Shown here piece after piece: positions 11,668-22,408 of a DNA stretch of 64,000 nucleotides (positions are counted from its first letter, which is position 1; each line of letters opens with the position of its first letter). Made by a program: the position numbers and the translations under genes. The notes under the pieces are model-generated. The model did no database searches. It was not told where the DNA came from and was given only the letters and a program-made list of their open reading frames with translations. Origin of the DNA: Protopterus annectens (Eukaryota; Chordata; Ceratodontiformes; Protopteridae); NCBI RefSeq assembly GCF_019279795.1, contig NC_056729.1, positions 1,860,518,352 to 1,860,582,351 on the forward strand. Direction: 5' to 3'.

Positions 11668-11898
11668 GCTGAGATACACTTCAGCATGAATTTGGTCATA
11701 CACAGCCCAGCTGTAGTTTCTATACAAACAGCGTTTAAGTTGGCATGCTGTACCACACCTTTGTAGCTCACTTAAAAAATACCTCCCACAATGGATAGAG
11801 ACTTTCACAATTTCTCCATTGTCTGATTGGCAGATATGGCCATCCTGGGTCAATGAAGGAATTGTCTCATGTCCACTGATAAAATATTCCCCAGAGAA
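11668..11898. other. Region between satellite and CR1 copy A
   Basis: Probably the 5' untranslated part of CR1 copy A. A Cys-rich minus-strand frame (11650-11853) runs into the satellite and was not accepted as a gene. Confidence 0.4.
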
Positions 11899-12930
11899 AT
11901 GGCTACAGTATGTGAGAGATGTAATTACATAATGTCACTGGAGGCAAGACTCTCAAACAAAACACTCAAACTAAAAATCAGGTCATTGGTAATTTAAGCA
12001 TTATGTCCACCATACATAGTATGAGACTAAAGCACTTAAAAGCAACCTTCCTAAACCCCAAAGATCTGTTAGACATTGTCCTGCAAAAACGAATCCATAG
12101 CAAGTCCAAAAGTAATCAGCCAAAACAATACTCAATGCCGTATATACAGCCACACCACTTGGAGTCTCAACTATAACACCCATAAGGCAAGCCAATACAC
12201 GACTAATATCTTAATCATAGGAGACTCCATTATGAAACATTCAGATGTCCTGCTCATCAGGCTGAATAAGGGCAAAATCAAAGTCAGTTGTCTGTCAGGG
12301 TCTAGGATATGCCAAATCACTCAAGCACTAAAATAATTATACCACAAATATTAGCATGACTCAGTCATAGTCCAAGTGGGTGTAAATGACCTGAGACGTA
12401 CCTCTGCAGACTATATGAAGAACGACGTTATGCAACTCTTGTACAATGTGCCCCAGGCTGGTATGTGCCTAGCACTGAGCAGAATTCTACCTTCACCAAG
12501 GAAGATGCCACAATATGAACAAAAGATGATTTGCTTGAGTAATTGGCTTAGCTTCTGGTGTCATTCCAAGGGGGTAAAATATTTGCCAGCATGAAATAAA
12601 TATGGTCAACAAATCACATTGCTTTGCCAAGGATGGTCTGCACCTTGCAAAAACGTTACACCCCATAGTGCCTTTCTTTAGGCAATAACAAACTGACAAA
12701 CCTTCCAACACTGCAAAACCAAACCAAGAGAAGGTAAAGGTGTTACTGCCCAATGCCAGGAGCCTCAACAAGAAACTCCACTACCCCTAGGCTCTCCTCA
12801 CCCTGAAGAATGTAGACATCTGTGTAGTTATTGAGATATGGTTAAAAAGCTGCAGACAGCACCATAGCTTTGCAGGATTACAATACCTTCCAGACATTCA
12901 GGCCAGCTACTGCACATGCAGGGATAAAAA
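11899..12930 (+). mobile_element. CR1 LINE copy A: ORF1 and start of ORF2 (decayed)
   Basis: The likely ORF1 start is at 11899, with a C..C pair and a LEARLSNKTLKLK helix. It is followed by an SGNH-esterase domain: IIGDSIMKHSD (block I, near 12210), VQVGVNDLRR (block III, near 12370) and a decayed block V. ORF2 begins near 12740 with LLPNARSLNKKL, the first endonuclease block. The frame is interrupted by several stops. The copy is cut off near 12930 by unrelated sequence and a SINE. Esterase-bearing ORF1 proteins are a known feature of CR1 elements. Confidence 0.8.
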
Positions 12931-12989
12931 CTGTACGTGTCTCATTCTATCAATCCACTACCTCTTTTTCCCACTATTACAGTGGCAAT

Positions 12990-13222
12990 CATCTAGAACA
13001 AAGGTTTATACCACCAGGATGTCTAGCCCTGCTACAGTAGTTCTTCCACACCACACATTCATGGCCAGTTTAGTGTATTCAATCCACCTACTGCATGTAT
13101 TTGGAAGGAAAGTGAAGCACCCAGAGAAAACTCATGCACACTCCACACAGAAGGCACTTCAGCCAAGAATCAAACCAGGGAACCTCTTGCTGTGAGACAA
13201 CAATTCTATCTGCTAGGCCACT
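12990..13222 (-). mobile_element. tRNA-derived SINE, 5' part (diverged)
   Basis: Read on the minus strand, it starts with a tRNA-like head: box A-like TGGCCTAGCAGATAG near 13218 and box B-like GGTTTGATTC near 13172. The body follows with TTCTGTGTGGAGT and GAGTTTTCTCTGGGTGCTTC, the same body seen in the SINE at 44258-44590. It lies between CR1 copies A and B. The 3' end is missing or too diverged. Confidence 0.65.
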
Positions 13223-13507
13223 GTGTGGAAGCAAAGCTCTCTCCAGGCAAGATTGTGCCAGACAGTCAAGAGGAAAAGGTCAACACCTGCACTACACCTT
13301 AAGCAACACATAGCCCTTCAAAACCCACACCATCAACAGCCACACATAGCAACACTAAACCCACGTATGCAGAGGCCCTTAACATTAACCTGCTCAAGCA
13401 ACAAGGACCTCTGAAGCTGAAATTTAAACAAACACCAGTCACAACCAAAGTGACACATAGCTCACAACACCAGTGTGCCACCCAACAACAGCCCCCTAAG
13501 GCAAGAC

Positions 13508-14048
13508 AATGTACCCAACACTTTAGTCATAGGTGACTCTATAGTCCGGCACACTGATGTCCCATTCACCAGGCTGAACAAGGAGAAAATTCCAGTCAGC
13601 TGCCTGTCAAGTGCCAGGATCCGCCACATAAAGCATGAACTCAAGTCACTCCACAACAAGCACAAATAGGACTCTGTCATTGTCCATGTTGGAGTGAATG
13701 ACTTGAGACGTACCTCCCTGGACTACATGAAAGGAGACATGGAAGAGCTCGGATCATGTGGCTAAGGCAGGTACGACCCTAGCCCAGATTAGCATCCCGC
13801 CTTCGCCCAGAGTGATACCACAGTATAAGGACAAAATGATTGACTTCAACAATTGGCTAAGCTTCTGGTGTCATTCAAAGGGGATCCAGTATCTGTCTGC
13901 CTGGGATGACATGATCGATAAACCATGATGCTTTGCCAGAGATGGTCTACACCTTTCACCCCTGGGATTCAGGTTACTGGCTAAAGCTCTTGCCACCCCT
14001 ATAGTACCTTTTTTAGGCAAGGTTCAAAGGACAAAACCACCACTGTAA
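13508..14048 (+). pseudogene. CR1 ORF1, SGNH esterase domain
   Basis: Block I is NTLVIGDSIVRHTD (GDS nucleophile, near 13520), block III is VHVGVNDLRR (near 13685) and block V is RDGLHLSPLGFRLLAKALA (catalytic Asp and His, near 13940), ending at a stop near 14048. The three catalytic blocks are still readable. At least one in-frame stop (just before block III, near 13668) and a frameshift make this a pseudogene. The esterase of CR1 ORF1 is thought to act on lipid or acetyl esters; its role in transposition is not settled. Upstream is a Thr/Pro/His/Gln-rich stretch, the same place where CR1 copy G carries its 78-bp array. Confidence 0.8.
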
Positions 14049-14069
14049 CAGATACAAGCATGCAAAAAT

Positions 14070-14964
14070 CTGAAGGTAATGCTACTCAGTGGTAGAAGTC
14101 TAAACCTCAAAATGCACTCTCTCGAGGCACTCCTAAAAATGGAGAACATCGATATCTGTGCAGTAACTGAGACCTGGTTCAAGGCTCCAAAGAGCACCCC
14201 TGCAGTACCAGGCTACAACTCTTACCACATTTTTAGGCCACCAAACCAACACTGAAACACTAAAGGTAGAGGAGTGTCCATATTCACCAAGGATATTCAC
14301 ACCTAGGCTAGTAGCCCAACACAATGCATTTGAAATTCTCCAGGTGCAACTAACACTAGGTAAGACTGCAATCCAAAGTGGAGCTTGCTACAGATCCCCA
14401 ACCATACCCCAAGATTCTCACTACACTTTTCTAAACATACTGGAAAATATTAAGATACAACCAAACACCCTAATACTGGGTGATTTCAACTATCCTGCCA
14501 TTAACGGGGAAAACTACTTGGGTACCAACAACTTTTCCCAACGGTTCTCGGAATTCATAAATTCCAGTGCCCTGGATCAACTAATCCATTGTCCCACCAG
14601 GGGCTCCAATATCCTAGACCTGGCCATTACCAACATGGGAGATAGATTCTCCACACCAGTGGTCACCCCCTCATTGGTCAGGTCTGATCAAAAGCAAATC
14701 ACCCTTGACATCCACATCCCATCCCCACCTCCCAGTAAGGAAACCTCCGTAAAATACTTCTCCAAAGCCAATTTCATGCTGCTCAAGTCAGAAGTGACAA
14801 ACTTCATGACACCCATGCAGACGGGAGCTGAAAGTTTGACTGCTGAATCCTACACTAAGGCACTGTACGAGCACATCCACTTGTGCATGAATCGTGCCAT
14901 CCCAAATAGAACAAAGACACTCTCCTCCAAAAAAAGGAAGCCAATCTGGTGGCCCATGCTATAA
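14070..14964 (+). pseudogene. CR1 ORF2, AP-type endonuclease
   Basis: The endonuclease begins at MLLSGRSLNLK (family LLNARSL), then ICAVTETWF (the ET.. active site region) near 14160, a decayed GG.S-type block near 14270, LILGDFNYP (GDFN block) near 14475, LDQLIHCPTR and SNILDLAITN near 14600. It closes with VRSDQKQITL, where the expected SDH has Q in place of the catalytic His. The downstream linker (YTKALYEHIHLCM) leads into the RT. Stops lie at 14253-14310. The domain would nick the target DNA for priming. Confidence 0.85.
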
Positions 14965-16148
14965 ACAAACTATGCAACAGAAGAAAGAAACTGTTGAAGA
15001 AAAGAGGAAAATCCCAGGATGCAAAAAACTCCCTTACCAGCCTTAGTAAGAAGCTGAGATCCCTCATAAAATCCTCCAAAGCTAGTTACGAAAATAAAAT
15101 TACCAAAGATTCCAAAGACAACCACAAGACATTTTATAGTTATGTCAAGAATCTAACTGGCAATGCTCAGATATGCTCTGAGCTACAGCAGAATGGTATT
15201 AAATATACTAAGCCCAAGGATATTGCCAATATCCTGGCAGATCAATTTAGTGCCAACTTCACCCCCTCTCACCCCCTAAAGGGCCCTTCTCAATACCAAA
15301 AGATTGCCAAATTCCAGTAATCATGGCCACACAGGTAGAAACTGCACTCTCCAAAGCTAAGACTACAGCATACATGGGACCAGATGACATCCCGGGCTGT
15401 GTACTACATGAATTACAAAATGAACTGGTACCTCACCTAAGTGTCATGTTTAATCATAGCCTCACCTCAGGATTCATGTCCACTGAGTGGCACACAGCTA
15501 CAGTTATCCCACTCCACAAGGGGGGATCCACCTTAGATCATGGGAACTACCGTCCCATCAGTCTGACAAGCCTGATCTGCAAGGGCAGGGAATGCATTAT
15601 CATGGAACTTATAAACAAAGACATTCACAACCTTCAAACACTGGACCCCACCCAGTGTGGGTTTGTAAAGGGCTGATCTTGTCTCCTAAACTTGATTGAC
15701 TTCTTTGAATCAGTCTCCAGAGCTTTGGATGAGGGTACGTCAGTCCACACAGCCTATCTGGACCTCACCAAGGCTTTCAACCCCATCCCTCACTCTGGAA
15801 TCATAGATAAACTTACTAAGCTGGGCATAAATCCCTATGTCACTCGATGGGCTGCCAACTGGCTTACTGACAAAACGTAGCTGACTCCAAATCCAGCTCC
15901 AGAAAAGTGACAAGTGGAGTACCTCAGGGTTCAGTCCTGGGACCACTCTTGTTTGGCATCTACTTCTCTGAAGTACAGGCCAACACTAAGGGACTCTGGC
16001 TAACAAAGTTTGCAGATGACTGCAAACTGGAAGCCATTATTGAATCCCCAAATGATGTGGATATTCTACAAAAGGGCCTTACAGAAACAGATGCTTGGTG
16101 CCGGAGCCATTGGCTCAAGCTTAATGCCAACAAATGTATAGTTATCCC
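14949..16148 (+). pseudogene. CR1 ORF2, reverse transcriptase (first part)
   Basis: The RT is spread over three plus-strand pieces: an N-terminal basic helical region (RKKLLKKRGKSQ), then GPDDIPGCVLHEL, TATVIPLHKGG and NYRPISLTSLICK (RT blocks 0-2), AYLDLTKAFNPIPH (block with catalytic Asp), SGVPQGSVLGPLLFGIYF and LTKFADDCKLEAI (FADD catalytic box, near 16010). Single stops and short frame changes separate the pieces. The remaining thumb and C-terminal part is at 23483-24240. Typical CR1 RT. Confidence 0.9.
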
Positions 16149-17521
16149 TGTGATGACTGTGCCCTGGCCCAGCAATCAAGGAGTCTTAATCGTCACCACT
16201 AACACCAGAGAGGTTGTCTCATAGAAGAGAAAAGGATAACTAATACACATAGTAAAGTGCAATTTCCCTTAAGTGCACACAGAGATCACAGTCATTCTGG
16301 GACTGGTTGCTCCCTTGCTCACCAGGTCCCCAATAAGACTCCCTACTGGCACAGCTATAGGGTCCAGATCTCAGCCTAGCTGGGGAAAGCTAAAACCTCC
16401 AGTACCCTCTCTGTCCAACAAGTGCTTCATGTCTCTGCCAAGTAACTGACACACCACACACACACACTTTGAGATATTTATACAACTTCACAGACACTCC
16501 TGGGAAAGGCTGACACAGATTCTCCAGCTGTGCCCCTTTACCCAGACCATACGATAGTAATCCCTGACACCACCCAGCTAATAATATAAGCTACTAAAAG
16601 GCTCTAAAAAGGGTGTCCAATTATTACTGTGCAATATTATTATCCAATGGTAGTATGACTAACAGTCAAGGCTTACGTTAGAGTGGCCTATTACAATAAC
16701 CTCTATAAATATGCAATGTACTCTAGAGCTTATCTCTACACAAACCAGCCACAGGTAGAAGGTTTTAAAAATATTTAATAATAAATAATTAAAACACAAG
16801 ACAAAACTACTACACCACAGAGATATTTAAGAGTTCAGAGATCACACAGAAACTTAATACAGTAAGACAGGTTTGATTAAAAAAAAATACCTAATTAATC
16901 TTTACTACCTTTAACTATTCCTACAAGAAATCACAGTGCTAAAACTTACATGTGAGCATAAGGCAGAGTGCTGAGTTAGTTGTCCAAAGTCAAAATGCTC
17001 ACAGTCTCTTGTGAGAAATAGTATCTAAACATTACTAACAAACATGTCTCTAAGGCCCTCCCAAATTGCATAATTTATGACACTTAGGTTTTCCCAGTAT
17101 TCATATTGCATCATCTTAACACCTGGTCTGAGTTCTCAGCAACAAACTGCATTATTTAGCAATCTAACACCTGCACAGAAACTTACAACAATGTAAGTCA
17201 TTTCACATGTATAGTCTAACAGAAACTAGAGCAATGAAGCACATTCCACATCTAAATTCTGGTCATAAACTTTAGCCTTAAAACAATGGGCATGAAACCT
17301 TCATCCAGATGCACTGGAGCTGAATTCTAACATGAAAGGGTCACAACATGCTTCACTGGGTAAGTAGAGTGCAATGTTGTCACATATTTTGCAGTTCCAC
17401 ATTTCACAGTGTTCCTTTACACTCAAGAAAACATGCCTGCATTTTACATTTATTTACAAATCCCAGAATTATATATTTGACTAGGCTGGCAGACTTCGCC
17501 CATCTCTCCCCAATCATCACA
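16149..17521 (-). repeat. 3' LTR of the Gmr1-like element
   Basis: 1373-bp long terminal repeat matching 22043-23482 throughout. It starts TGTGATGACTGTGCCC and ends ATCACA in plus orientation. Just inside it at 17522-17535 is the C-rich run that reads as a polypurine tract on the element strand. Confidence 0.93.
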
Positions 17522-17653
17522 TCCCCCCCCCCCGTGGGGAACTCAAGCAAGTTTTTCAAATGCCCCTTGAGAAACATTGCTTGAGAGTGTCAGGTCTATC
17601 TGGGTGTACCTCACCCCATTCCCTGTCTTGAGAACCCATCTGCATAGGCATTG

Positions 17654-18941
17654 CTACTCCCACTGCAGTGCTGCACTGACATATATGCTTGCAACCCCAG
17701 ACTCCATCTTAGCAACTTGGCATTTTGCTGACTGGCTCTGTTTAACCATGTTAGAGGGTTGTGATCTGTCATCACAGTAAAGTTTTTGTAGTGCCCACAC
17801 TATGCCTAGACATTCCTTTTCTACCACTGCATAGCATTCCTCCCTGGGTTGGAGCCTATGACTGAGATAAACCACTGCATGCTCTTCTCCCTCTGAAGAA
17901 ACCTTAAGTACAGCCCCCACCCCATAGTTTGAAGCATCCACCTGCAGAACAAAGTCTTTGCTGTAGTCTGGACTGGCTAACACAGGGGGTCCTCCCAAAG
18001 CTTCCTTAAACTTCTGAAATGCCTGCTCACATGCTGGAGTCCACACCACCTTATCTGGCCTGTTCTTCTTTGTCAGGTCTGTGAGTGGAGCAGCTATGGT
18101 ACTGTAATTGGGAACAAACTTTCTGTAGTACCCTGCTATCCCTAAAAATCCCCTCACCTGCTTTTTGGTAACAGGTGCTGGCCATGCCTGAATAGCTTCC
18201 ACTTTGGCAGTTCTGGCCTTATCTTACCACTCCCCAGTCTATGTCCTAGGTAGGAGGCCTCTGCCATACCCACCTGACATTAGCTTGGCTTAATGGTCAA
18301 CCCTGCCCTCTGTAGTTTGCCCAGCACCTCCCTGACATGCTGAAGGTGCTCTAGTCAGGAATGGCTGTAGATAGCAATATCATCCATGTAAGCAAGGGCA
18401 AACCCTCCTGCTCCTGCTAAGATATAATCTACAAGCCTCTAGAAAGTTGCTGGGGCATTCTTCATCCCAAAGGGCATCTTTGTGAACTCATACAGGCCAG
18501 AAGGAGTAACAAAGGCTGACTTCTCTCTAGCACTGGGAGTCAAGGGCACCTGCCAGTAACCCTTGGTAAGATTAATGGTTGTAAGATACTTAGCCCCACC
18601 CAGCTGCTCTAGGGCCTCATCTGTCCTAGGCATGGGGTAAGCATCCGACTCTGTATGACTAATTTCCTGTAAACCACACAGAACATGTTGCTGCCATCCA
18701 TCTTTGGCACCAGCACTACTGGTGAGGCCCAGGGACTGTTGGACTCTTGAATCACCCCTAGTTCCAATATCTCCTGTACCTCCTCCCTCAGAGTATGTTT
18801 GACTCTCTCAGACACCCTATAAGGGGCCTGCCAAATAGGCCTTTGGGGTCCTATATCCACCTGGTGCTGCACCAGGTGGGTGCTCCTGGTTTCCCGGTGA
18901 ACATGCCCCCAAACTCCTGCAACACTGCTCAGATTTCTCAA
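17654..18941 (-). pseudogene. Reverse transcriptase and RNase H of the LTR element (fossil)
   Basis: Gypsy-type RT: EILELGVIQESNSPWASPVV and FCVVYRKL, then LTTINLTKGYWQVPL, AFVTPSGLYEFTKMPFGMKN and, further on, VRGFLGIAGYYRKFVPNY. RNase H follows with FVLQVDASNYGVGAVL and VVYLSHRLQPREECYAVVEK. The domain lies downstream of the integrase and next to the 3' LTR, which is the reverse of the usual Gypsy order. Broken into several frames. Confidence 0.9.
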
Positions 18942-18972
18942 ACCTGGGTAGGAGATAGCTGCTGGGACATTG

Positions 18973-20293
18973 CTACCTCTTCCACTGAGGTGTCAGCCGA
19001 GCCTCACTGAGGAGATCAGTCACAAGATCTCTCTCAGACTCCTCCTGCAGTCCACTGAAAATGCTCAGCACAAGGGCCTTCCTATCATGGTAAGGTTTCA
19101 TCATGTTAACATGGTACAATTTGTGCCCCTGCCATCTGCCTACCACTTCCACCATGTAGTTAACATCACTTACCTTTCTTACCACCTTGTAGGGTCCCCC
19201 CAAGCTGCCTGCAACTTGTTGTGTCTGACAGGAAAGAGAACCATCATCTGCTGCCCTACAGCATACTCTGTAGCTCCAGCACTCCTGTCATACCACACCT
19301 TTTTCTGTTGCTGGGCTTCTGCCAGGTTCTCCTGGGCCAGGCCCATGAGTTCTCTGAGCCTTGTCCTGAGAATCAGGACATATGCCACAACAGACTCCTT
19401 GTGAGACTCACACTCACTTTCCCACTCATCTCAAATTAAATCTAGAGGTCCCCTCACCTTATGCCCATACAGCAACACAAAGGGTGAAAAACCTCTGGAT
19501 TCCTGGGGAACCTCTCTGTAAGCAAACAACAGATGGGGCACATATTTGTCCCACTCCCTCTTAAACTGATCTGCAAATGCCCATAGCATGGACTTGATTG
19601 TAGAGTTTAACCTCTCAAGAAGACCATTAATTTGGGGATGGTAGGGGTGGTCTTCATGTGCTTCACCCCACAGGACTTCCACAGACAAGCCAGCAGGTCT
19701 GACATAAAATTGGCACCTCTGTCAAACAGTATTTCCTTTGGGAAACCTACCCTGCTGAAAATCTCTAGCAAAGCATTTGCCACCTTCTCTGCCTCAATAG
19801 AGGACAAAGCCACTGCCTTAGGGTATCGTGTAGCATAATCTACAATCACTAGGATGTACTTTTTCCTTGTGGAACTTGGGGTACTCAGAGGACCCACAAT
19901 ATCCATAGCTACCCTCTGAAATGGCTCCTCAATCACAGGCAAATGCATCAAAGGCACTCTCACCTTGTCTCCTGCCTAGCCTACATTTTGGCACTGCTCA
20001 CAGGTCCTGCAGTACCCTGTTACATCTCTGGAAATTCCAGGCCAATAGAAGTTTTGCATAATACACCTCTTTGTATGTTTTATGCCCACATGACCTGCAA
20101 AGGGAATATCATGGGCTATGGCTAGAAGCACCAGATGGTCAGCTCTAGGCACTACCAACTGCTGTACTCTCTCACCTTCTAGCCCTCCCTCAGGGGTCCA
20201 CTCTCTGTACAGTAACCCTTTGTTCCAGTATACAGATTCCGCCTTCCCTTGAGAATCAGGTGCCTTCCTAGCTCTGTGCCTCAGGCCTTGCAA
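18973..20293 (-). pseudogene. Integrase of the LTR element (fossil)
   Basis: The N-terminal HHCC zinc-binding part contains GHVGIKHTKRCIMQNFYWPG and YCRTCEQCQ (near 20000-20110). The catalytic core contains RVAMDIVGPL and ILVIVDYATRYPKAVAL (near 19800-19910), and later EDHPYHPQINGLLERLNSTI (near 19640). The C-terminal part contains GPYKVVRKVSDVNYMVEV and LYHVNMMKPYH (near 19100-19200). It follows the protease remnant and precedes the RT, so the order is gag-PR-IN-RT-RH. Several breaks. Confidence 0.9.
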
Positions 20294-20314
20294 TGTAGGG
20301 TCTGAGAGCTGAGC

Positions 20315-20620
20315 CTACCTCAAGTCTCTCCTTGTAACTCTTCCCAGCTCCCCTTCCACAGGAAGTCTGGCATCCTCTGACAGCGGTGCCTCATTGTCAG
20401 CCTGAGTACTACTACTCACCTCTACCTTTGCAGTTACTCTTTCCAAGTGAACATCAGTACCCACAAGCAGCTGTGGCTCACATTCAGTCTTACTTCTTAC
20501 AGTCTTCAGTCCTGGCTGCAAGTATGCAGTCTGTCTGGGTCTCCGCCAGGCTACCAGACCCACATGCTTGTCTCCTAGCCTCACTGCATGTAACTGCATA
20601 AGTACATAGTACTGCCTCAT
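20315..20620 (-). pseudogene. Probable protease remnant of the LTR element (fossil)
   Basis: A 101-codon frame between gag and integrase. LLVGTDVHLERV resembles the end of a retroelement aspartic protease. The active-site block is not clear by eye, so the call rests mainly on position. Confidence 0.4.
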
Positions 20621-20749
20621 CCAAATTCTTCCCTCTCAGGACATCTTCTGGATGTTAGTTCCATATCCCTGTTGTCTCAAGACAACCTACTATTGGCATT
20701 TTGTCTTTCCCACTTACTGGCTCTTTCACCTTTTGTTCCCCACCTTGCC

Positions 20750-21839
20750 TCCATGGACATCTGTATGCCACATGGCCCCACTGGTTGCATTCAAAACATT
20801 TAACCCTAGCACTTGGATGTGTACCTGGACTAGTGGCTTCCCCTTCTACTGGCGGATTCTGTTGGGGCAGTCTGTGCTGCTCACCATGGGTTCCTTTAGT
20901 CCCATGAACAGTACTGGGGGTCTCTTTCCTGTGCAGGGCTGTCCCGCTTGCTAGGTATAGGTCTCCCTACTTCCCCAACTCCACTGAAGTAGCACATTGT
21001 CTGTCAGCTAACCAGATCCTCATGTCCTTAGGCAAAGTGCTAAGGGCTTGTTCCCTCACCAAAAGGACTGCCAGCCCTTCAAAACTGGTGACCTGACATC
21101 CACTCACCCAGCTATGAAAATAAGTGCTCAGTTCAACAATATATTCACATACATTTTCATATGCCTTGCGTCTATACTCATGAAACTTTTTCCTATACAT
21201 TTCAAGTGTTAGCTTAAAACATTTCAAGTGTATTTTTACAGCAGTATAATCAGAACAGTCAGTGTCATGCATTTTTGCTAAAGAAGTTATAACTTTACCA
21301 TGGAGTATGGGAGTCAGGAATTGTACCCAGAGCCTTTGGTCAACTTCATACTGTTTACATACCCACTCAAACATATGAATGAAGCTATCAAAATTATCTC
21401 CCTCTTTAAACTGTGGAAGAAATTTACTGACCTTTTGTGCTTCTGGGGTCCGGTTACTCCCTTCCCCATTACCTACATGACTCTGGCGAAGAGTCAGCAT
21501 TTCCCTCTCATGCTTTCTCTGCTGCTCCTGTTCTTCAGCTTCTAGGCTCCTCATTTTCTCAGTTGCTTCTAGTTCCTTACGCCTGGCCTCCAACTCAAGT
21601 CTCTTTAGCTCCAGGTGGATTTTTAAGTCCACTGCAGAAAGGCTGAGCTGTCCATTCTCCGAAGATATTGTATCTCCACTGTCAGTCTGATTGTCCTCCA
21701 GGCTGCTGTTTTCTGATGCAGCTGTAACCAAGGCTGCAATCAGGTCTGCTTTAGTCAGGTTTCCATGCACCAGTCCCCTAGCCTGGTACATCTCTGCCAG
21801 CTGGCTCTTTGTCAGCTTTCCATACTCTTCTGCTGACAT
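20750..21839 (-). pseudogene. Gag of the LTR element with SAP-like N-terminus and zinc knuckle (fossil)
   Basis: Starts at MSAEEYGKLTKSQLAEMYQA on the minus strand. Codons 5-40 (TKSQLAEMYQARGL, then NLTKADLIAALV) have the two-helix pattern of a SAP-type DNA-binding motif. A charged coiled-coil follows (LKRLELEARRKELEATEKMR), then a gag-like capsid region (FDSFIHMFEWVCKQY, LAKMHDTDCSDYTAVK). A zinc knuckle CFECNQWGHVAYRC lies at about 20755-20800 beyond the main frame. In LTR elements Gag packages the RNA; a SAP motif would suggest chromatin contact. Confidence 0.8.
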
Positions 21840-22042
21840 GCTGCCTGCTCACCCTGAATAACACTAAGCTAACAAAAGAAATAAAGCAATTATGATCTGA
21901 ACTCTGAGTATACACTGTGTGGCTGTTTTAGAGTACAAAACACTTTTAGAGATCACTGTACATAAGCTACAGGAATTCGCTCTACCCCACACCACTACAA
22001 GCCAATTAGTATGTGAAGTATATCCCACCACTGCCAAACACT

Positions 22043-22346
22043 TGTGATGACTGTGCCCTGGCCCAGCAATCAAGGAGCCTCAATCCTCACCACTAACACC
22101 AGGGAGGTCGTCTCATAGGAGAGAAAAGGATAGCTAATACACACAGTAAAGTACAATTTCCCTTAAGTGCACACAGAGATCACAGTCAGTCTGGGGCTGT
22201 TTGCTCCCTTGCTCACCAGGTCCCCAATAAGACTCCCCACTGGCACAGCTATAGAGTCCAGATCTCAGCCTAACTGGGCAAACTAAAATCTCTAGTACCC
22301 TCTCTGTCCAACCAGTGCTTCATGTCCCTGCCAAGTAGCTGACACA

Positions 22347-22408
<62 letters not shown>

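Larger units (their letters stand above)
13223..16148 (+). mobile_element. CR1 LINE copy B, 5' portion (interrupted by an LTR element)
   Basis: Near full-length CR1 on the plus strand: ORF1 with esterase, then ORF2 with endonuclease and most of the reverse transcriptase. It is cut at 16148 in the codons after LKLNANKC by the LTR element and resumes at 23483. Ordinary decay is present: stops in ORF1 and ORF2 and a few frameshifts between the endonuclease and RT pieces. CR1 is copied by target-primed reverse transcription and usually leaves 5'-truncated copies, so a copy reaching into ORF1 is relatively complete. Confidence 0.9.

Noticed and set aside
11650-11853. 67-codon Cys-rich minus-strand frame
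   Set aside because: It runs into the satellite, has no family signature I recognise, and lies antisense to what is probably the CR1 5' untranslated region.
17348-20954. Plus-strand frames across the LTR element
   Set aside because: Antisense shadows of the minus-strand integrase and RT.
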